Positions 45,926 to 49,147 of a DNA stretch of 49,147 bases are shown here, piece after piece (position 1 is the first letter of the stretch; each line of letters opens with the position of its first letter). The position numbers were made by a program, and so were the translations under genes. The notes under the pieces were generated by a model, which had not been told where the DNA came from, did no database searches, and saw only the letters and a program-made list of their open reading frames with translations. The stretch is taken from the NCBI GenBank assembly GCA_029212415.1, contig JARGOF010000010.1:109011-158157 (forward strand), in the 5' to 3' direction. Source of the stretch: Rhizobiaceae bacterium. Lineage in GTDB: Bacteria > Pseudomonadota > Alphaproteobacteria > Rhizobiales > Rhizobiaceae.

Positions 45926-48550
45926 TCAGCCCTTTTTGTGCACTGCCGGGACCATGCAGGGTTTCTGGGTTGTTGCAGCCTTATTGTCGCCCGCTGTCAG
46001 CAATCCCAGGAGATTGAGTGGCAATGTGGCGATTTCCTCTGCGGCCCGTCCAACGACACCCTGTTTGAGGGTGATGGACGGGTGCGACAAGGCGCCACCC
46101 ACATGAAATGGCGACACGATATCAACCAGCTGCTTCAGTTTCGGGGCCGGTTGAAAATCCATATCAATCGTATCGTTGCGCATATCCACTGTGCCCTTGC
46201 CGACGACCTTTACACTTTCGGTTTCAAAGGCCATGGCATTGGTTGCGCCTTTGCCGTCCTTGAATTGCAAGGGCATGTCGGCGCAGACCAGTTTGACGTT
46301 GTGTTTGTCGGTCCGGGTGGCCAGCCATGTGACCAGATTGAGGCCAGTCAGATCAATCAGGTCGGTCTTGACCGAACCATCCCGCAGGGCAACGTTGATT
46401 TCACCGCTGAGGGTTTTCAAAAATGGGTCGACGCTGCTTCCGCTGCCGGAAATATCAAATCGTGTGGTCAAATTTCCGGTGAGCATTTGCGCGACCTCCA
46501 GCGCACCAAGCAGGTTACCGATCGGCAGTTCCGAAACCCGACCGGATGACTTTGTCTGTGGTGTCTTTGTCGTCAAATCGATGGTTGTATTTGCATGGAT
46601 CGTTCCGCCAAGAAACGAGACCCGAAAGGGATCCAGCCTGGCGATCCTGTTTGCATAGATCAATCGTCCGTCCAATTGGCCGACACTCTCGCCGGACCCG
46701 CTGATTTTGCCAACCTTCAAGGTCAGGTCGGCGCCAATCTCACGCGACAATGTGGCCTCCAGATCGACGGTCTTGTTTTCCCGCCCGATCTGCAGACGCG
46801 GCAGACCGGAGAGTGCCCGCATATCACGCAAATACAGCAGGTCGGAACTGACGGTGCCGATGATGTGAGGTTTCTGGTCCCGCAGCACACCTTCAAACGT
46901 GCCTGAGACGGTCGTCTTGCCGGCGGTGACACGACCATTGACCTTCGGTTCGCCGTTTCCGAGCGTGGCCTGGCCTGCAAATGTCAGAGGACCCTTGAAG
47001 TCCGATTTCTGGTCCAGTGCGGCAGAAAAGGCTGCGACCTGCGGAATGGCAAGATTGATATCGAGCCGCATGTCCTTGTGCGCATCGGCGTCACCCGCCT
47101 TTTGCTCAAGGGTCATGTTGATCAGTTTGCTGTCGGTAACAGAGGCTTTCAGCGCCTTGATTGCCAGGCTGCCGTCGGCGTCGTCAATGGACATGGTGCC
47201 CTGCAAGCGTCCGAGTTCAGCGGCCTTTTTTGCATTGTACCCTTGGAAAAAACCCGCAGTCTCGATATCGAGTTTGCCCTGCAGCGAAATCCCGCTGAAC
47301 TGCAGCAGGTTGGTGATATCGCCTGTAATATCCAGTGTGCGTGCATCCGGCGGTCCGTTCAGGACATGGATTCCCAGCACTTCAAGCCTGCCTTTGGGAT
47401 CTCTTGCAATGCTGCGCACTGATATCGGGCCGATGTCCTTGAGTTCGGCGGCTACAAGATCGGTATGAAGGACCAGTTGTTCCAGCTTCAAGTCGCTGGC
47501 GCTGCCCTTTATGCGGCCGTTGAAATCCTTCAATCCCAGATCGAAAGTCGTGTTTTGCGCCAGTGTCCTGGCGATCTTTTCGGGCAATTTTCCTTGAAAA
47601 GACAGATCAATTCCCTGCAGCGCATTGACATCCGATACCTGGCCGGAAAAATCCAGCAAAGCGCCGTCTTTGCTGGTGGCGGCAGCATCGATCATCTGCG
47701 CTCGCAAGTTGTTTACCGGTCCGGAAACATGCGCCTTGAAATGCCCCTTTCCCTCAATCACCCGGGCCAATTGCAAGGTATCGAGAAGATCGCCAAGGGA
47801 TTGCGCCTGAGAATCAATCTTCAGATCGATGGCCGCTATCTCAGCCGATGTATTGAGTGAACCCGACAGGCCGATTGTTGAGCCGGGAAAATCAAGCGAA
47901 AGAGCCAGCGCACGCTGCGCAGTTCCTTTCGCCGCGCCTATGGAGCCCTTCAGCGCCAGAGCGGCCGCATTATATGTACCCTTGCCGAGGACCTGGATAG
48001 CCGTTCCATCATCTGCACTGTGAAAGTCGAGATGATCGATTGTGATGCTTTCATTCCAACCATATTGCGCATCATGGATGTCGATGGTCATATTGCGAAG
48101 AACAAAATCTTCGGAGACCGGGTTGTTCAGGAAGCCTGACAGCAACTTGCTGATTTGCTTGATTTGAAGCAGATCATCGTCGGGTATCTGTCTGTCGGCG
48201 GCAAATATGTCGAGGCGCGCTCCATCAAGTGCAAATGCCTTGACGACAATTTGTCCGGCAAATGCTGAAGCCGCAGCAAAGGTAATGCCGATCGTGTCAA
48301 TTTTTTGAGCCTTGGCGGCAGGTCGCGCCGGATCCTTGACGATGACATCGGTCGCCTTGATGCTGATATTGCGGCCGATATTGACAGCAACGTCTCCATT
48401 GACCGTCACCTGCTGATGCAGCATCTCAGTCAGATAGTCTTCGGCGCTTGCCCGGCGCCAATCGGCAAAGGGTGAACCAAATATCACCATTGTCGCGCTG
48501 CCAATCAAAAGCAATAGGATGACGAGCAATCCCACAGACAGTCGGCGCAT
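45926..48550 (-). CDS. AsmA-family envelope protein
   Basis: The 874-residue protein has one N-terminal membrane segment (LSVGLLVILLLLIGSATMVI) followed by a very long periplasmic part of repeated beta-rich, lipid-transfer-like stretches. The C-terminal AsmA domain includes RFDISGSGSSVDPFLKTLSG, EINVALRDGSVKTDLIDLTG and VDMRNDTIDMDFQPAPK. AsmA-like proteins (AsmA, TamB, YhdP) span from the inner membrane towards the outer membrane and help move phospholipids or insert outer-membrane proteins. The length fits the large rhizobial AsmA group. The ATG at 48550 is favoured over a TTG at 48557-48559 because of the AGGGA spacing. It lies 5 bases after the GNAT gene, in one operon. Confidence 0.9.
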   Translation of the reverse strand: MRRLSVGLLVILLLLIGSATMVIFGSPFADWRRASAEDYLTEMLHQQVTVNGDVAVNIGRNISIKATDVIVKDPARPAAKAQKIDTIGITFAAASAFAGQIVVKAFALDGARLDIFAADRQIPDDDLLQIKQISKLLSGFLNNPVSEDFVLRNMTIDIHDAQYGWNESITIDHLDFHSADDGTAIQVLGKGTYNAAALALKGSIGAAKGTAQRALALSLDFPGSTIGLSGSLNTSAEIAAIDLKIDSQAQSLGDLLDTLQLARVIEGKGHFKAHVSGPVNNLRAQMIDAAATSKDGALLDFSGQVSDVNALQGIDLSFQGKLPEKIARTLAQNTTFDLGLKDFNGRIKGSASDLKLEQLVLHTDLVAAELKDIGPISVRSIARDPKGRLEVLGIHVLNGPPDARTLDITGDITNLLQFSGISLQGKLDIETAGFFQGYNAKKAAELGRLQGTMSIDDADGSLAIKALKASVTDSKLINMTLEQKAGDADAHKDMRLDINLAIPQVAAFSAALDQKSDFKGPLTFAGQATLGNGEPKVNGRVTAGKTTVSGTFEGVLRDQKPHIIGTVSSDLLYLRDMRALSGLPRLQIGRENKTVDLEATLSREIGADLTLKVGKISGSGESVGQLDGRLIYANRIARLDPFRVSFLGGTIHANTTIDLTTKTPQTKSSGRVSELPIGNLLGALEVAQMLTGNLTTRFDISGSGSSVDPFLKTLSGEINVALRDGSVKTDLIDLTGLNLVTWLATRTDKHNVKLVCADMPLQFKDGKGATNAMAFETESVKVVGKGTVDMRNDTIDMDFQPAPKLKQLVDIVSPFHVGGALSHPSITLKQGVVGRAAEEIATLPLNLLGLLTAGDNKAATTQKPCMVPAVHKKG

Positions 48551-48555
48551 GTCTT

Positions 48556-49080
48556 TCAATCCCTGTTTGAGCTGTCTTGATCTAACATATTGATCATTAA
48601 CAGTCTCAGCCCGGGCCTGATGCCAGCGGGAATTTCCTCTTCGAAGCGTTGGCGGATTGCTGGCGAAGCATCAGCCAAGGGCAATTCGGCAAAACCGTGT
48701 TTGCGGTAGAAAGGCGCATTGAAGGCAACGTCACGAAACGTCGAAAGCAGGCAGGCCCGGAGCGCATTCTGCCGGCCATGGCTGATGATGGCGCGCAAAA
48801 GGGCTGATCCGACACCACGGCGACCATGATCGGGCGCAACAGAGAGTTCGCGGACAAAGAGATCGTCGCCGACCCGGTCAGCGGCGATAAATCCAACTGC
48901 CAGACCTTGCCGATGGCAGGCGACGATGACAGTACACCCCGATAACATGGCAACAAATTGCGCCAGAGGCAGGGAGGGTCTGTCGGCAATGGCGGCAATA
49001 TCCGCCACGGCGATCGTTGTGAATAGACCAGCGGCCTGCCGGTCTATTTCGTGCAGGCAGCTCTCTTCACCGTGGACCAT
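48556..49080 (-). CDS. GNAT-family N-acetyltransferase
   Basis: The 174-residue protein shows the GNAT acetyl-CoA fold. Strand 4 and the pyrophosphate-binding loop read LFVRELSVAPDHGRRGVGSA, with the Q/RxxGxG/A motif as RRGVGS, followed by LLRAIISHGRQNALRACLLS and the C-terminal AFNAPFYRKHGFAELP. The substrate is unknown. It resembles small-molecule or RimI-like acetyltransferases, and its early half (GLAVGFIAADRVGDD) is standard. It is the first gene of the GNAT-AsmA unit, with its ATG at 49080. The 26-base stretch to the divergent open frame at the edge leaves a compact shared promoter region. Confidence 0.88.
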   Translation of the reverse strand: MVHGEESCLHEIDRQAAGLFTTIAVADIAAIADRPSLPLAQFVAMLSGCTVIVACHRQGLAVGFIAADRVGDDLFVRELSVAPDHGRRGVGSALLRAIISHGRQNALRACLLSTFRDVAFNAPFYRKHGFAELPLADASPAIRQRFEEEIPAGIRPGLRLLMINMLDQDSSNRD

Positions 49081-49106
49081 GGACCGCAGTTGATAGAGTA
49101 TCCGTT

Positions 49107-49147
49107 GTGATCAAGCCATTTTTTCGTTCCATTTTCTCTGGTCTCTG
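49107..49147 (+). CDS. Possible start of a divergent gene, partial
   Basis: A GTG at 49107 opens a plus-strand frame reading (M)IKPFFRSIFSGL to the window edge. The short basic head followed by hydrophobic residues looks like the start of a membrane or exported protein, a type I recall next to similar genes in rhizobia. Too little is present to be sure, and no strong ribosome-binding site is seen. Confidence 0.3.
   Translation, partial: MIKPFFRSIFSGL

Noticed and set aside
45919-45935. Hairpin GGGCTG-CT-CAGCCC followed by five Ts at the AsmA stop, looking like a plus-strand terminator
   Set aside because: No plus-strand gene runs into it, and on the minus strand the T run is replaced by A's on the wrong side; it overlaps the AsmA stop codon and is probably chance.

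Overview
The window reads as a piece of the main chromosome of an alphaproteobacterium of the order Hyphomicrobiales (Rhizobiales). The evidence is gene content and order: hslV diverging from hisB-DUF2628-hisH-hisA-hisF-hisE-coaA; pckA diverging from chvI-chvG-hprK-EIIA(Man)-ptsH-ahcY; a DivL-type PAS pseudokinase, a fused TsaE/AmgK, MurU, addB-addA and trxA; and a convergent folC-accD-trpA-trpB-trpF block. From memory, these are rhizobial chromosomal arrangements. A copy pair of a palindromic intergenic repeat that I recall as common in rhizobia lies upstream of hisE. Genus cannot be decided from the sequence. There are no tRNA or rRNA genes, CRISPR arrays, insertion sequences or prophage genes; nearly everything is vertically inherited housekeeping.

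Layout. 1-1280 (minus): HslV protease followed by a translationally coupled membrane protein that runs off the edge. 1440-6314 (plus): histidine biosynthesis plus pantothenate kinase, mostly joined by 4-base ATGA overlaps. 6327-9244 (minus): AlkB, ArfB and PEP carboxykinase. 9570-15149 (plus): ChvI/ChvG envelope-stress two-component system, a short HPr kinase, EIIA(Man), HPr and S-adenosylhomocysteinase, closed by a strong terminator. 15343-27539 (plus): DivL-like cell-cycle protein, TsaE-AmgK fusion, MurU, AddB, AddA and thioredoxin. 27618-33540 (minus): FolC, AccD, TrpA, TrpB, TrpF and a YgjP-type metallohydrolase. 33727-35717 (minus): DUF2852 protein and intracellular PHB depolymerase. 36036-39050 (minus): a thiol/redox group of YghU-type glutathione transferase, TetR regulator, FrnE-type DsbA oxidoreductase and AhpD-like protein. 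39540-41987 (minus): GyrB. 42204-43574 (plus): a cytochrome P450. 43676-49080 (minus): small membrane protein, TauE/SafE permease, NDUFA9-like reductase, AsmA-like protein and a GNAT acetyltransferase, with a possible plus-strand gene starting at the right edge.

The most interesting signals are: (1) three matching 16-bp palindromes of the form TTGAGYRATYRCTCAA, one in front of frnE-tetR and two in front of the AhpD-like gene, overlapping similarly built promoters, which define a small self-contained TetR regulon for thiol or electrophile stress; (2) the Tyr that replaces the phospho-acceptor His in the DivL-like protein while its ATP-binding domain stays intact; (3) a 16-bp palindrome (ATAAAGA-CT-TCTTTAT) in front of ahcY; (4) paired TGCN3GCA motifs in a 12-bp inverted repeat in front of the PHB depolymerase gene; and (5) several short tandem repeats, in-frame inside two conserved proteins (15-bp and 18-bp units) and out of frame in an intergenic region. 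I do not see a wholly new multi-gene system; the TetR/FrnE/AhpD unit is the best candidate for something not described in detail.
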